A stretch of DNA of 57,003 nt from Chitinophaga eiseniae (GTDB taxonomy: Bacteria > Bacteroidota > Bacteroidia > Chitinophagales > Chitinophagaceae): contig NZ_FUWZ01000010.1 in NCBI RefSeq assembly GCF_900167135.1, positions 1-57,003 on the forward strand, in the 5' to 3' direction. A program made the translations under genes and the position numbers. Under the pieces are notes generated by a model. The model had not been told where the DNA came from. It searched no databases and worked only from the letters and a program-made list of their open reading frames with translations. Positions 1-8,812 of the stretch are shown one piece after another (position 1 is the first letter of the stretch; every line of letters begins with the position of its first letter).

Positions 1-756
1 GCTAAAGGGCGTAAAGGCTCAATAGTGGCTATGATCAAGGGTACTCAGTCTGAATTTCTCAAAGAAATACTATTTAAAATCCCTAAACGCTTACGCCAGA
101 GAGTACGGGAAGTTACGATTGATATGTCTGGCAGCCTCAATAGCGCTGTTAAAGCCTGCTTCACCAACGCCCATAGGGTGATAGATCGCTTCCATGTGCA
201 ACACCTGGCTTTTGACGCAGTGCAGGAAATAAGAATAAAACATCGCTGGGAGGCCCTGGAACAGGAAAATCAGGAATATGAGCAAGCGAAACGGACAGCA
301 ACAAAGTATGAACCTGTCAGGCTGCCCAATGGCGACACCGCTAAGCAGCTGTTAGCCAGAAGCAGATATTTGCTGTTTAAACATTCCAGGTTATGGACCA
401 GAGAGCAGCAGCAGAGGGCGGAATTACTATTCAGCCACTATCCCCTTATTCATAAATCCTATCAACTATCCCTGCGTCTGGGCGAGGTTTACAGGCAGTG
501 CAAGTGTAAAGAAGAGGCGTTTAAGAAACTGGCTTTGTGGTATAATGACGTAGAGGAAGCGGGGATATTATCTTTCAAAACCGTTGCCAGGACTATTAGA
601 ACTCATTATCTGGGCATCCTCAACTTCTTCAATAACAGAGCGACAAATGCTGCTGCAGAGGCTTTTAATGCCAAAATAAAATCCTTCAGAAATGCGCTAA
701 GAGGTGTACGGGATATAGAATTCTTTCTCTACCGATTAACTAAATTATATGCTTAA
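1..756 (+). CDS. Transposase, ISL3-like family, C-terminal part (5' end outside window)
   Basis: The reading frame is open from the first base of the window, so the 5' part of the gene is missing and the GTG at 25 is not a real start. The remaining ~251 residues look like the DDE catalytic core of an ISL3-type transposase: a DMSGSLNSAVKACFTNAH segment, with the conserved Asp of this family, is followed by VIDRFHVQHL. Near the end comes the family-typical N-R-A-T-N-A-A-A-E-A-F-N-A-K-I-K block holding the final catalytic Glu. The frame ends normally at TAA. It would cut and rejoin the ends of its own insertion sequence. The right end of the element should lie in the next ~60 bp, but I could not define a terminal repeat because the left end is absent. 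Confidence 0.8.
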   Translation, partial: AKGRKGSIVAMIKGTQSEFLKEILFKIPKRLRQRVREVTIDMSGSLNSAVKACFTNAHRVIDRFHVQHLAFDAVQEIRIKHRWEALEQENQEYEQAKRTATKYEPVRLPNGDTAKQLLARSRYLLFKHSRLWTREQQQRAELLFSHYPLIHKSYQLSLRLGEVYRQCKCKEEAFKKLALWYNDVEEAGILSFKTVARTIRTHYLGILNFFNNRATNAAAEAFNAKIKSFRNALRGVRDIEFFLYRLTKLYA

Positions 757-825
757 CTTTTTTACGCTATCCCCCAACTTTTCAACTTGATCCGATTTGT
801 ACTGTGGAGGTGTTTATCCATGAAT

Positions 826-857
826 AAAAAAGGTCGCATTTAAAAATACGACCTTTC
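826..857 (-). terminator. Intrinsic terminator of first tRNA-Arg
   Basis: Inverted repeat AAAGGTCG (829-836) / CGACCTTT (849-856). On the minus strand it is followed by a T run (bases 826-831 are A on the plus strand). It sits 12 bp after the 3' end of the tRNA gene. Confidence 0.8.
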
Positions 858-869
858 ATTGATAATCTG

Positions 870-943
870 TGACCGCGTCAGGATTCAAACCTGAAACCTT
901 CTGATCCGTAGTCAGATGCTCTATTCAGTTGAGCTACGCAGCC
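870..943 (-). tRNA. tRNA-Arg (anticodon ACG)
   Basis: Read on the minus strand, the 74 nt fold as a cloverleaf. The acceptor stem is GGCTGCG/CGCGGTC with two G-U pairs and discriminator A. The D arm is GCTC/GAGC, the anticodon arm TCTGA-CTACGGA-TCAGA with ACG at positions 34-36, and the T arm TCAGG-TTTGAAT-CCTGA. CCA is not encoded. Identical copies lie at 1090-1163 and 43284-43357. Confidence 0.95.
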
Positions 944-962
944 ATTTCCCGTTCCGGGATTG

Positions 963-994
963 CAAAGATAAACATATTATTTTATCCTAACAAA
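963..994 (-). promoter_or_regulatory. Bacteroidota-type promoter of first tRNA-Arg
   Basis: On the minus strand a TTTG (991-994) is followed after 20 bp by TATCTTTG (963-970), a perfect TAnnTTTG -7 element, about 20 bp ahead of the tRNA 5' end. The same arrangement precedes the other two copies. Confidence 0.8.
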
Positions 995-1049
995 TTATTT
1001 TTCAATAATTTACATCTACTACTTTTTAACAGTATGTTTTTATTGAGCT

Positions 1050-1075
1050 AAAAAAAACTGCAAAACATGCTGCAG
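1050..1075 (-). terminator. Probable terminator of second tRNA-Arg
   Basis: Short stem CTGCA (1058-1062) / TGCAG (1071-1075), followed on the minus strand by eight T (A at 1050-1057). It lies 14 bp after the second tRNA. The stem is only 5 bp, so it is weaker than the neighbouring terminators. Confidence 0.5.
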
Positions 1076-1089
1076 CTATTTTTATTTTG

Positions 1090-1163
1090 TGACCGCGTCA
1101 GGATTCAAACCTGAAACCTTCTGATCCGTAGTCAGATGCTCTATTCAGTTGAGCTACGCAGCC
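1090..1163 (-). tRNA. tRNA-Arg (anticodon ACG), second copy
   Basis: Identical in all 74 nt to the copy at 870-943: same cloverleaf, anticodon ACG, no encoded CCA. It has its own promoter (1183-1213) and a weak terminator, so it is a separate transcription unit. Confidence 0.95.
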
Positions 1164-1182
1164 ATTTCCCCGTTTGGGATTG

Positions 1183-1213
1183 CAAATGTAGGATTAGTTT
1201 TTATTTAAACAAA
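1183..1213 (-). promoter_or_regulatory. Bacteroidota-type promoter of second tRNA-Arg
   Basis: On the minus strand TTTG (1210-1213), a 19-bp spacer, then TACATTTG (1183-1190), a perfect TAnnTTTG. Confidence 0.8.
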
Positions 1214-1313
1214 TTTTTTTAAAATATTTTTTTGAGACACTACCGTCAACCACTATACGCAGCTGATACAACACCGGCCCAAACAGCCCACCACAAAGCG
1301 ATTACAGCGTCGC

Positions 1314-2300
1314 TTATTTATCCACCGGATAAGGTCCGTCTGTAAAAACAGTGCTGTGATAACCCTTTGAACCAACTACCTGCGCCAACGGGCTGAAGAC
1401 ATCGCGCCCCTCTTCCAGCGCTTTCAGGGCATCCCCGAAATCATACGCCGGGCGCCAGCCCAGCGCCTTTCGCGCTTTTGAATTATCATATACACGGTCG
1501 ATCACCGGTTGCATCTTCCAACACAGTCGATCATATACGGCATCGAAGCCAGGAAAATAACGGCGCACCACCGCCGGCGCATCCTGTTTCAGCGCCTGCA
1601 TATCCTCTATGGCAAACGGTGTGGTGGCACTGATCACATAACGGTCAAACCCGATAACAGCCGCTTTCTCCGCAGCCGCCAAATGCGCGGATACCACATC
1701 GGCCAGGTCTACCCTGCCAAACAACAGTTCATTTACTTTCAGGTTCAGGTCCGCATACGTCGCTCTTTTTTCACGGTCGTCATCTATTTCCGGAAAGAAC
1801 CGCGAAGTACGCAGCACCACGCAGGGCAGCCCGCGCTTACGGTAAAACAGCCGGCAGAGATCTTCCGCAGCCACCTTCGTAATGCCATAGATATTTTTAG
1901 GCGACGGCGGCAACTCCGGCGTCACCCATACCGCCGGTCCGCCCGGCGCCGGTTCCATCGTCTCCCCGAACACACTGGTGGTACTGGTAAATACCAAACG
2001 TTCCACACCCGCCGCCACAGCAGCTTCCAGCAAGGTAAGCGTCCCCGTGACGTTGGTATCAATGAACTGCTGCACGGAATGTGTAACTACATGCGGCTTG
2101 TGTAAAGTAGCCGCATGAAACACCACCGCTACATCCTTCATACATGCCCTGATGAAATCAGCATCGGTAATGGAACCGACCGCCGACGTAAACGCGCCGG
2201 CCACCCGGTCAACGCCGATCACTTCATGACGCAACTCCTGCAGCCTGCGTACCAACGCTTCGCCCAAATGCCCGGAACTACCGGTAACTAAAACACGCAT
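1314..2300 (-). CDS. NAD(P)-dependent epimerase/dehydratase (extended SDR)
   Basis: 328 residues, the usual size for an extended short-chain dehydrogenase acting on a nucleotide-sugar or similar substrate in the cytoplasm. The N terminus MRVLVTGSSGHLG is the Rossmann GxxGxxG loop for NAD(P). TSTTSVFGE supplies the catalytic Ser/Thr region and YGITK the Tyr-x3-Lys pair. The C-terminal third (DNSKARKALGWRPAYDFGDAL) is typical of the substrate-binding part of UDP-glucose 4-epimerase-like members. No partner sugar genes are nearby, so the substrate cannot be told. It is transcribed alone, divergent from the AraC gene at 2424. A TAccTTTA sequence at 2358-2365 on the minus strand may be its -7 box. 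Confidence 0.85.
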   Translation of the reverse strand: MRVLVTGSSGHLGEALVRRLQELRHEVIGVDRVAGAFTSAVGSITDADFIRACMKDVAVVFHAATLHKPHVVTHSVQQFIDTNVTGTLTLLEAAVAAGVERLVFTSTTSVFGETMEPAPGGPAVWVTPELPPSPKNIYGITKVAAEDLCRLFYRKRGLPCVVLRTSRFFPEIDDDREKRATYADLNLKVNELLFGRVDLADVVSAHLAAAEKAAVIGFDRYVISATTPFAIEDMQALKQDAPAVVRRYFPGFDAVYDRLCWKMQPVIDRVYDNSKARKALGWRPAYDFGDALKALEEGRDVFSPLAQVVGSKGYHSTVFTDGPYPVDK

Positions 2301-2423
2301 ATCATTTTGAAATTTTGCTATTCTGAAATTTTGTTATTGCCCTTATGTTTTCTCCGCTAAAGGTAGGAACGCTGGCTGGCAACGGATATTGATTTACGAC
2401 GTAAAAATGGTGATCTTTGCGGT

Positions 2424-3374
2424 ATGGCTTACACGATCAGCGGAGACGCCTATAAAGAGATTGCAGCCCGGAGGTTTTCCGGTGACCGTCGCTTCGATCA
2501 GTTCGAGCACAGCACCGCCGCTATACCACACGTACGGCACCAGGTGTCCCATGCCTTTAACCAGGACTTCGGGATCATACAGTTCAAAGCTGATTTCGGG
2601 CAGGACATTAAAGTACAAAAAGTAAAAGACGTTCCACATGTGAGCCTCCATTTTCAGCTGAAAGGCAGCTCCTGCGCAGATTTCAAAGGCCTTGCCCCTC
2701 AACCGCTGCAGGCAGGGGAATTTAACCTGTACGCGTCCGACAATTTTCAGTCGGACCTGCACTTCAAAGCGCAGCAAGGATTCGAATACCTTGCTATTAC
2801 TTTCCGGCAGTCCTTTCTGCAGAACGTGCTGGACCAGTTTTCCGCACCGCCGCCGGAAGTTACCCGCAACCTGTCCTCCGGCGCCACCTTTATGCTCTCC
2901 CCTTCTGCTATGCGGATCTCACCGGAGATACAGCTGGCCCTACGCTCTCTGTTACACCCACCGGTATCCGATAATTTATTGCCGGTATATCGCCACAGCA
3001 AGGTGACAGAAATTACCACCCTGCTGTTTTCAGAACGCTACCCGGAACCCTGCCTGGTATGGCGGCAGGAAATGCGGGACATCTATCATTATATCCTGGA
3101 GAATGCCCTCCACCTCTCCTCCCTGGCGGATGTGGCCCGGCATTTCCCCTTAACGGAATACCAGATCAGACAACAACTGCGCCTGCAATACGATACCACC
3201 TTTTATGAACTGGTACAGGAACGTAAAATGGCCCATGCCATGCAGCTGTTTCTACAGACCGACATGCACGTCAACGAGGTGGCCTGGCTGACCGGCTACG
3301 GTAACGCCAGCAACTTTATCCATGCCTTTAAGCGCAGGTTCGGCATGACGCCGGGACAACTGCGGAACCGCTAA
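2424..3374 (+). CDS. AraC-family transcriptional regulator
   Basis: 316 residues. The C-terminal ~100 residues contain the double helix-turn-helix of AraC proteins: SLADVARHFPLTEYQIRQQL is the first HTH. It is followed by MHVNEVAWLTGYGNASNFIHAFKRRFGMTPGQLR, with the family signature of the second HTH. The N-terminal ~200 residues match no ligand domain I recognise. The gene diverges from the SDR at 1314-2300, which it might regulate (inference from position only). A GATCTTTG element ends 4 bp before the ATG at 2424. If it acts as a -7 box the message would be nearly leaderless, or translation would start further in. Confidence 0.85.
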   Translation: MAYTISGDAYKEIAARRFSGDRRFDQFEHSTAAIPHVRHQVSHAFNQDFGIIQFKADFGQDIKVQKVKDVPHVSLHFQLKGSSCADFKGLAPQPLQAGEFNLYASDNFQSDLHFKAQQGFEYLAITFRQSFLQNVLDQFSAPPPEVTRNLSSGATFMLSPSAMRISPEIQLALRSLLHPPVSDNLLPVYRHSKVTEITTLLFSERYPEPCLVWRQEMRDIYHYILENALHLSSLADVARHFPLTEYQIRQQLRLQYDTTFYELVQERKMAHAMQLFLQTDMHVNEVAWLTGYGNASNFIHAFKRRFGMTPGQLRNR

Positions 3375-3475
3375 TATTCATGATTGTTACTGATTTTTAT
3401 GATGTGCTTAGGTCAAAGGATGACTGCCATTGACCGTGGATTACAATCAGTGCAACCAGTTCGTACTGGCTGAGT

Positions 3476-4087
3476 TCAGTACTGGAGCGCCGCCGTTCCT
3501 CCCACCTTTCTGAAAGTAAGATTGATCCTCGCTTTCATGGGTTTGACAGATTTGGCGATACGGTGCTCCCAGTATTTTTGCAGGTCGCCCTTCATTAATA
3601 ACAGCGATCCATGTTCCAGTTTGATGGTATAGCGGCGGCGGTGATTGTCTTTGCTACGGAAGTCGAAATTACGCTCCTCGCCCAGGCTCACAGATGCTAT
3701 CTCTGTTTTTAATCCGGGTACAGTGTCCTTGTCCGAATGCCAGGCCACCGAATCATTGTTGTCCCGGTAGTAGTTCAACAACACTCCATCGAACGATATA
3801 CCTGTATGCGCTTCCACTTTCGCTTTTAATGCCAGCAGCTCCGGCGGCCAGGGCAATACCGCACGCTGGTCCCCGCTCCGGATAGGTTCACTGCCGAACC
3901 AGGCTGACAACCGCGGCGTCAGCACCTCCTTCTCATACATGGTCACTTTGCTTTGCTGCCAGGGAACGGTGCTCAGCAGTTGCTGCAGTAACTGGTCACT
4001 TTCGTCCCTGCCCAGGAAGGCCGGGTAATATTCCAGCAGGTCTTCCGGCAGCATCAGCGGACTATCTTCAAATAATTTCAGTTGCAT
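3476..4087 (-). CDS. AlkB-like 2-oxoglutarate/Fe(II) DNA-repair dioxygenase
   Basis: 203 residues, the size of compact AlkB proteins of the ALKBH2/3-like group, which oxidatively remove methyl groups such as N1-methyladenine and N3-methylcytosine. Visible residues are the iron ligands H117 and D119 (WHSDKD), distal H175 (EHRIAKS), the 2-oxoglutarate-binding R187 and R193 (RINLTFR), and the NYYRD strand at 105-109. The start codon lies 6 bp after the dnaE2 stop, so it is the last gene of the imuA-imuB-dnaE2-alkB operon. That placement puts direct demethylation and mutagenic bypass under one promoter and points to alkylation damage as one inducing stress (inference). Confidence 0.9.
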   Translation of the reverse strand: MQLKLFEDSPLMLPEDLLEYYPAFLGRDESDQLLQQLLSTVPWQQSKVTMYEKEVLTPRLSAWFGSEPIRSGDQRAVLPWPPELLALKAKVEAHTGISFDGVLLNYYRDNNDSVAWHSDKDTVPGLKTEIASVSLGEERNFDFRSKDNHRRRYTIKLEHGSLLLMKGDLQKYWEHRIAKSVKPMKARINLTFRKVGGTAALQY

Positions 4088-4093
4088 GGTTCT

Positions 4094-7000
4094 CTATTTA
4101 AAATTTCTGCCTGTAGGGAATAGTTCTGCCTGTATCATTTTAGGTGTGGTCTTTTTAGCGACAGGCGGCGTACTGTCGCTATATGGTACATTCATCAGGT
4201 GCTCTTCATCGGTGGGCAATGACAGCTGGTTCAGCAGCGCATTGCAGTTATAACATTTCTGAATGATGACATGTGTCACACTCCCTTCCCGCTGCAATTT
4301 CCCTTCCACCATCAGCAGGCGGGACGTAACAATTTCTTTCCGGAAACGGTTAAATATTTTCTCGAAGGCGACCAGGTTGGCGCTGCCGGTTTCATCCTCT
4401 ATCGTGATAAAACAGATACCGCTGGCCGTTCCCGGACGCTGCCGCACCAGTACCAGTCCGGCTACCCGCAAAAGGGTGCCATCCGGCCACTGGTCCAGCT
4501 CCCGGACGGACAAGACACTCCGTTTAAACAGTTGCTGCCGTACAAAGCTGACCGGATGGGCTTTGAGTGACAAGGCCATAGTAGCATAGTCCTGCACCAC
4601 ATGTTCCGACGGCGTCATCAATGGCAGCGTTACCGGCGCTTCGCTGGCACTCTCCGACGCCTGCCCTTCAAAAAGCGCATATGGCCGGTCGGCCAGGGCC
4701 GACACCTCCCATAATGCCCGGCGGCGGTCCATTCCCATGGACCGAAAAGCGTCTGCATCTGCCAGCCGTTCCAAAGCGCTTAAGCACACCCCGGCATCCA
4801 TAAGGGAATGTATATTTTTATAAGACGTTGCACGCCCTGCCAGCAGCCGTTCCATCTCTTCCTGCCCCAGCCCTTTTACCTGCCGGAACCCCAGCCGCAA
4901 GGCGCGGTACTTGCCGGTATGCTCTTCCAGTGTATTGTCCCAACAGGAATGATTCACATCTACCGGACGAATAATAACACCATGATTACGGGCATCCGTC
5001 ACCAGCTGCGCAGGCGCGTAAAAACCCATCGGCTGACTATTCAACAACGCACAAGCAAAAACATCAGGATAATAACATTTGATCCAACAGGAAACATATA
5101 CCAGCAAAGCAAAACTGGCAGCATGGCTTTCCGGAAAACCATAAGAGCCAAACCCTTCCAGTTGTTTAAAAATGCGCTCCGCAAAGGCCGCGTCATAGCC
5201 TTTTTTCACCATGCCGCTCACCAGTTTCTCCCGCCACTTTGAAATCTGTCCGTGTGCTTTGAAAGTAGCCATACTGCGACGAAGGCCGTCCGCCTCCGCA
5301 GCGGTAAAATTCGCGGCCACCATCGCTATTTCCATAGCCTGCTCCTGGAACAAAGGCACTCCTTTGGTACGCTTCAGGATCGACCTCAGTTCCTCGGAAG
5401 GATAATCTTCCGGCTCCTCCCCATTGCGTCTGCGCAAATAAGGATGCACCATGTCGCCCTGAATAGGCCCGGGTCTTACGATGGCGACTTCAATCACCAG
5501 GTCATAAAAATTACGGGGCTTTAATCTTGGCAACATCGACATCTGCGCCCGGCTTTCAATCTGGAATACGCCTATGGTATCTGCCTTACAGATCATATCA
5601 TAAACGGCCGGATCTTCTTCGGGAATAGTCGCCAGGGTATATGGTTCATCATAATGTTGCCGCAACAGATCAAACGCCTTACGGATACAGGTCAGCATTC
5701 CCAGCGCCAGCACATCCACTTTAAGAAACCCCAGCGCTTCGATATCGTCTTTGTTCCATTCAATATTTGTACGGCCTTCCATCCTGGCATTGAGGATAGG
5801 GCAAAGATCAGAGAGCTGATGCTGCGTGATCACGAAGCCACCCGTATGCTGGCCCAGCTGCCGCGGAAAACCGATGTACTGTTCCGTCAGTTCCAGCACT
5901 TTCATGAGCAGCGGATCTTTTGCGCTAAACCCTTCACTGGAAACGGTTTGGCCCGCCTTCCATTCCTCCCTGAATTCATATCCCGATTTGGCCAGATGAT
6001 CTACCGCGTCCATCGACAAGCCCATGGCTTTCCCTACGTCACGTACCGCCCCTTTCCAATGTACCTGTGTCACCGTAGCCACGATGCCCGCCCTGTCACG
6101 GCCGTATTTGGAATAGACATACTGGATCACTTCTTCGCGGCGCTCGTGTTCAAAGTCCACGTCAATATCCGGCGCTTCATCCCTGGCATCAGACATGAAA
6201 CGGGCAAACAGGAGATTCACCTTTTGCGGGTTAATGGAGGTAATCCCCAAACAATAACACACCACAGAATTGGCCGCAGAGCCACGTCCCTGGCATAAGA
6301 TCTCCTGGCTCCGGGCGAAGCGTACCAGGTCATATACCGTCAGGAAATAAGCCGCATAATTTTTCCGGGCCATAAAGGAAAGTTCTTCCCGGATGGTGTT
6401 CTCCACTTTTTCCGGGATACCATCGGGGAAACGTTCTGCGGCGCCGCGCCAGGTCAGCATCTCCAGCTCTTCCTGCGGCGTGCGCCCTTCCGTGGTGATC
6501 TCTTCCGGGTATACATACTCCAGGCTGTCCAGCGAAAACTGACAGGCTTCTGCTATTTCCTGTGCACGGACCAGCGCCTCGGGATAACGCCGGAATAAAC
6601 GCTGCATTTCCGCGATCGGTTTCAGGTAACGTTCTGCATTCTGGTACAACCGAAAGCCTGCGTTGTGGATCGTGCATTTCTCCCGGACGCAGGTCACAAT
6701 ATCCTGCAACTCCCGCCGTTCGGCATGATGGTAATACACGTCATTGGTGGCCACCATAGCGATATGCAGCGCTTCGCACAACTGCGCGATGCGGTACAGC
6801 TTCTTACCATCATCACCGCGGTACGACCAGCAGGCCGCCATGTACAGCGCCGATCTGAAGTACCGGCGATACTCCCTCGCCGCCTTTTTGAAATCCTCCT
6901 CAAAATCAAATTCCCCGTTCAACGCCGCCGGCGGTATCATCACGAATTTGATACCGGCCGCATATTGATAAACATCTCTTTTATACAGTTCACATTTACC

Positions 7001-7303
7001 TTTTTCCGTCCGGAGATTACCGGTAGAAAGCAGTGCTGACAGGCGGCCATAAGCAGCCCTGTCCGTCGGATAAGCCAGTAGCGGCGGGCCATCCTGCAGG
7101 TCCAGCCGGCAGGCGGGGATAATGCGGATATTTTTCCCTCTCGCCGCGGCATGCGCCCGCACGATGCCCGCCAGCGTATTATGGTCCGTTACAGCGATAG
7201 CCGTATAACCCAGGCTGGCCGCCTGTTCCACCAGCTCTTCCGGGTGCGATGCCCCCCGTAGAAAGCTGAAGTTCGTTGTGATTTGCAATTCCGTATATCC
7301 CAT
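4094..7303 (-). CDS. dnaE2: Error-prone DNA polymerase III alpha subunit (ImuC/DnaE2)
   Basis: 1,069 residues from the ATG at 7303. An in-frame ATG at 7342 would overlap imuB, and the MGYTELQITTNFSFLRGASHPEEL start matches the family. The order is an N-terminal PHP domain (VTDHN near residue 40), the C-family polymerase core with catalytic aspartates in PDIDVDF (378-384) and KVDVLALGM, a thumb/fingers region, and a C-terminal OB fold (LRVAGLVLVRQRPGTASGICFITIED). DnaE2 is the catalytic translesion polymerase of the ImuABC mutasome. It extends past damaged bases with low fidelity, working with the inactive Y-family protein ImuB, whose gene ends 11 bp upstream. The genes are co-transcribed. Confidence 0.95.
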   Translation of the reverse strand: MGYTELQITTNFSFLRGASHPEELVEQAASLGYTAIAVTDHNTLAGIVRAHAAARGKNIRIIPACRLDLQDGPPLLAYPTDRAAYGRLSALLSTGNLRTEKGKCELYKRDVYQYAAGIKFVMIPPAALNGEFDFEEDFKKAAREYRRYFRSALYMAACWSYRGDDGKKLYRIAQLCEALHIAMVATNDVYYHHAERRELQDIVTCVREKCTIHNAGFRLYQNAERYLKPIAEMQRLFRRYPEALVRAQEIAEACQFSLDSLEYVYPEEITTEGRTPQEELEMLTWRGAAERFPDGIPEKVENTIREELSFMARKNYAAYFLTVYDLVRFARSQEILCQGRGSAANSVVCYCLGITSINPQKVNLLFARFMSDARDEAPDIDVDFEHERREEVIQYVYSKYGRDRAGIVATVTQVHWKGAVRDVGKAMGLSMDAVDHLAKSGYEFREEWKAGQTVSSEGFSAKDPLLMKVLELTEQYIGFPRQLGQHTGGFVITQHQLSDLCPILNARMEGRTNIEWNKDDIEALGFLKVDVLALGMLTCIRKAFDLLRQHYDEPYTLATIPEEDPAVYDMICKADTIGVFQIESRAQMSMLPRLKPRNFYDLVIEVAIVRPGPIQGDMVHPYLRRRNGEEPEDYPSEELRSILKRTKGVPLFQEQAMEIAMVAANFTAAEADGLRRSMATFKAHGQISKWREKLVSGMVKKGYDAAFAERIFKQLEGFGSYGFPESHAASFALLVYVSCWIKCYYPDVFACALLNSQPMGFYAPAQLVTDARNHGVIIRPVDVNHSCWDNTLEEHTGKYRALRLGFRQVKGLGQEEMERLLAGRATSYKNIHSLMDAGVCLSALERLADADAFRSMGMDRRRALWEVSALADRPYALFEGQASESASEAPVTLPLMTPSEHVVQDYATMALSLKAHPVSFVRQQLFKRSVLSVRELDQWPDGTLLRVAGLVLVRQRPGTASGICFITIEDETGSANLVAFEKIFNRFRKEIVTSRLLMVEGKLQREGSVTHVIIQKCYNCNALLNQLSLPTDEEHLMNVPYSDSTPPVAKKTTPKMIQAELFPTGRNFK

Positions 7304-7314
7304 ACCGTTACTAT

Positions 7315-8808
7315 TCACGCAAAGTATCCGTGTATAAACCATTCCGGCTTATGTTCCCCATAATGCCCGGAGCGAAACAACCAATACCTGCCCCCTTCTT
7401 CATCTTCCACCTGATAATAATCTCTTTGTAAGCCTTTCTCGATCCACCATTCCCGCTCAATCCTTTCCGGCCCGTCGGCCCTGACCACCTTATGTATTTT
7501 ACCCTTATGAATAAAGAGCATAGGCGGATAATCCGGGATCGGTGCAGACACTTCGATGCGCACCGGCGCGCCCAGCAGGCTCACCGGCCTTACCAGGTGT
7601 TCCGGCCAGGGCGTTGTCGCCGCTTCCTGCACGTCGTTGGTGGAGCGCACCGAGCGCTCCGGCCAGTGGTGCTCTTCCGGCAGGTATCGATGGATGGCCG
7701 CTGCACCGATACGGCTCTCCAGGCGGTCCAGCAATTTGGTCACCGCATCTTTTTTTCCGCAGGTGTCCAGGTCCCACAGCCGTTCCTGCTGTGTCGTCAA
7801 ACCCTCTACTACCGGCGCTTCCAGCACAAACAGTTCAATGCCCAGGTCCGGCTCGATGGTATCGATCTTCAATTCAAAAAGCCGGAACAGATGTTCCTGG
7901 TTGCGCACGGGGCTGTTGGTCCCGATCTCTACCAGCTGTTGCCCACCGTCGGTACGATAACAGACGAGCCTTGCTTTGCGGAGCCCTTTCTCTTCTTGTT
8001 GCAACCGCTGACAAGTTGTTTCCAGCAGTTTCCGGATGGCCAGCTCAATACCGGGCGCCGTCCGGATAGGATCGAGACAGGGAAGCCGCTCCACATAAGG
8101 TTCCGGCGGCTGTACCGGTACCAGCAGCTCCGGTAAAGTGCCCAGCACTTTGCCGATCCGGTCCAGCACCTGCGGCCCGAAACGTCGCCGCAATACCGCC
8201 GGCGGCATATCCATAAACATCCCTGTTTGTGTAAACCCCAGTTTGCGCAAACGCTCTGTCAACAGTGGTTCCAGCTGGAGGGCTTCCGGTGGCAGGTCAC
8301 GCATCACTGCGGCCTGGCCTCCCGGGGCAACCACCGGGTGCGTGGTACCATAACGGGCCACCGCCCAGGCGGCCGCCATGGTGTCGGCTATCGCCGCCCG
8401 CACATGATAACCACCCGCCTGCAGGCGGGTGACAATCGTCTCAAAGTAACCTTCTTCCCCGTCCCATAAGTGCGTACAACCGCTGATGTCCAGTACCAGT
8501 CCGTCCGTTCCGTCCACACCGGCGACAGGCGTAAAGCGGTAACACCATACTGCCAGGGATGCCAGTAGCTTATCCTGCGAAGGATCGTCATCGTAAAATA
8601 ACAGGTCCGGATATACGGCCCTGGCATCCGCCAGTACCGTACCCGGCAATATGCCCAGTGCACCGGCCTCCCGGCTGACGGCACGGATCATGACCCGGCC
8701 CCTTTCCGGCGCCACCAGCACAAAAGGTTGCTGACGGAGCCCCGGGTAACGGAGCGCCAGCCTGTCGGCCGCCAGATGACGAAACCACACCGCCATGTAA
8801 CGCTTCAT
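7315..8808 (-). CDS. imuB: ImuB-like Y-family polymerase (non-catalytic mutasome scaffold)
   Basis: 497 residues from the ATG at 8808. The longer frame to 8865 would overlap imuA and lacks family similarity. It begins MKRYMAVWFRHLAADRLAL: catalytic Y-family enzymes have an Asp where this protein has W/F, a substitution typical of ImuB. The palm and little-finger regions follow (RLPCLDPIRTAPGIELAI is family-typical), and the C-terminal ~100 residues form the ImuB tail (KVVRADGPERIEREWW, YWLFRSG). In ImuABC systems ImuB recruits DnaE2 to the sliding clamp. I did not find an obvious QxxLxLF clamp motif by eye. It starts 4 bp after imuA. Confidence 0.9.
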   Translation of the reverse strand: MKRYMAVWFRHLAADRLALRYPGLRQQPFVLVAPERGRVMIRAVSREAGALGILPGTVLADARAVYPDLLFYDDDPSQDKLLASLAVWCYRFTPVAGVDGTDGLVLDISGCTHLWDGEEGYFETIVTRLQAGGYHVRAAIADTMAAAWAVARYGTTHPVVAPGGQAAVMRDLPPEALQLEPLLTERLRKLGFTQTGMFMDMPPAVLRRRFGPQVLDRIGKVLGTLPELLVPVQPPEPYVERLPCLDPIRTAPGIELAIRKLLETTCQRLQQEEKGLRKARLVCYRTDGGQQLVEIGTNSPVRNQEHLFRLFELKIDTIEPDLGIELFVLEAPVVEGLTTQQERLWDLDTCGKKDAVTKLLDRLESRIGAAAIHRYLPEEHHWPERSVRSTNDVQEAATTPWPEHLVRPVSLLGAPVRIEVSAPIPDYPPMLFIHKGKIHKVVRADGPERIEREWWIEKGLQRDYYQVEDEEGGRYWLFRSGHYGEHKPEWFIHGYFA

Positions 8809-8812
8809 ACGA

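Noticed and set aside
757..820. Right terminal inverted repeat of the ISL3-like element
   Set aside because: The left end is outside the window, so no repeat pair or target duplication can be shown.
2412..2424. Leaderless AraC transcript from a GATCTTTG box
   Set aside because: The box deviates at the first base of TAnnTTTG and no TTTG lies at the right distance upstream. Kept only as a remark in the gene entry.
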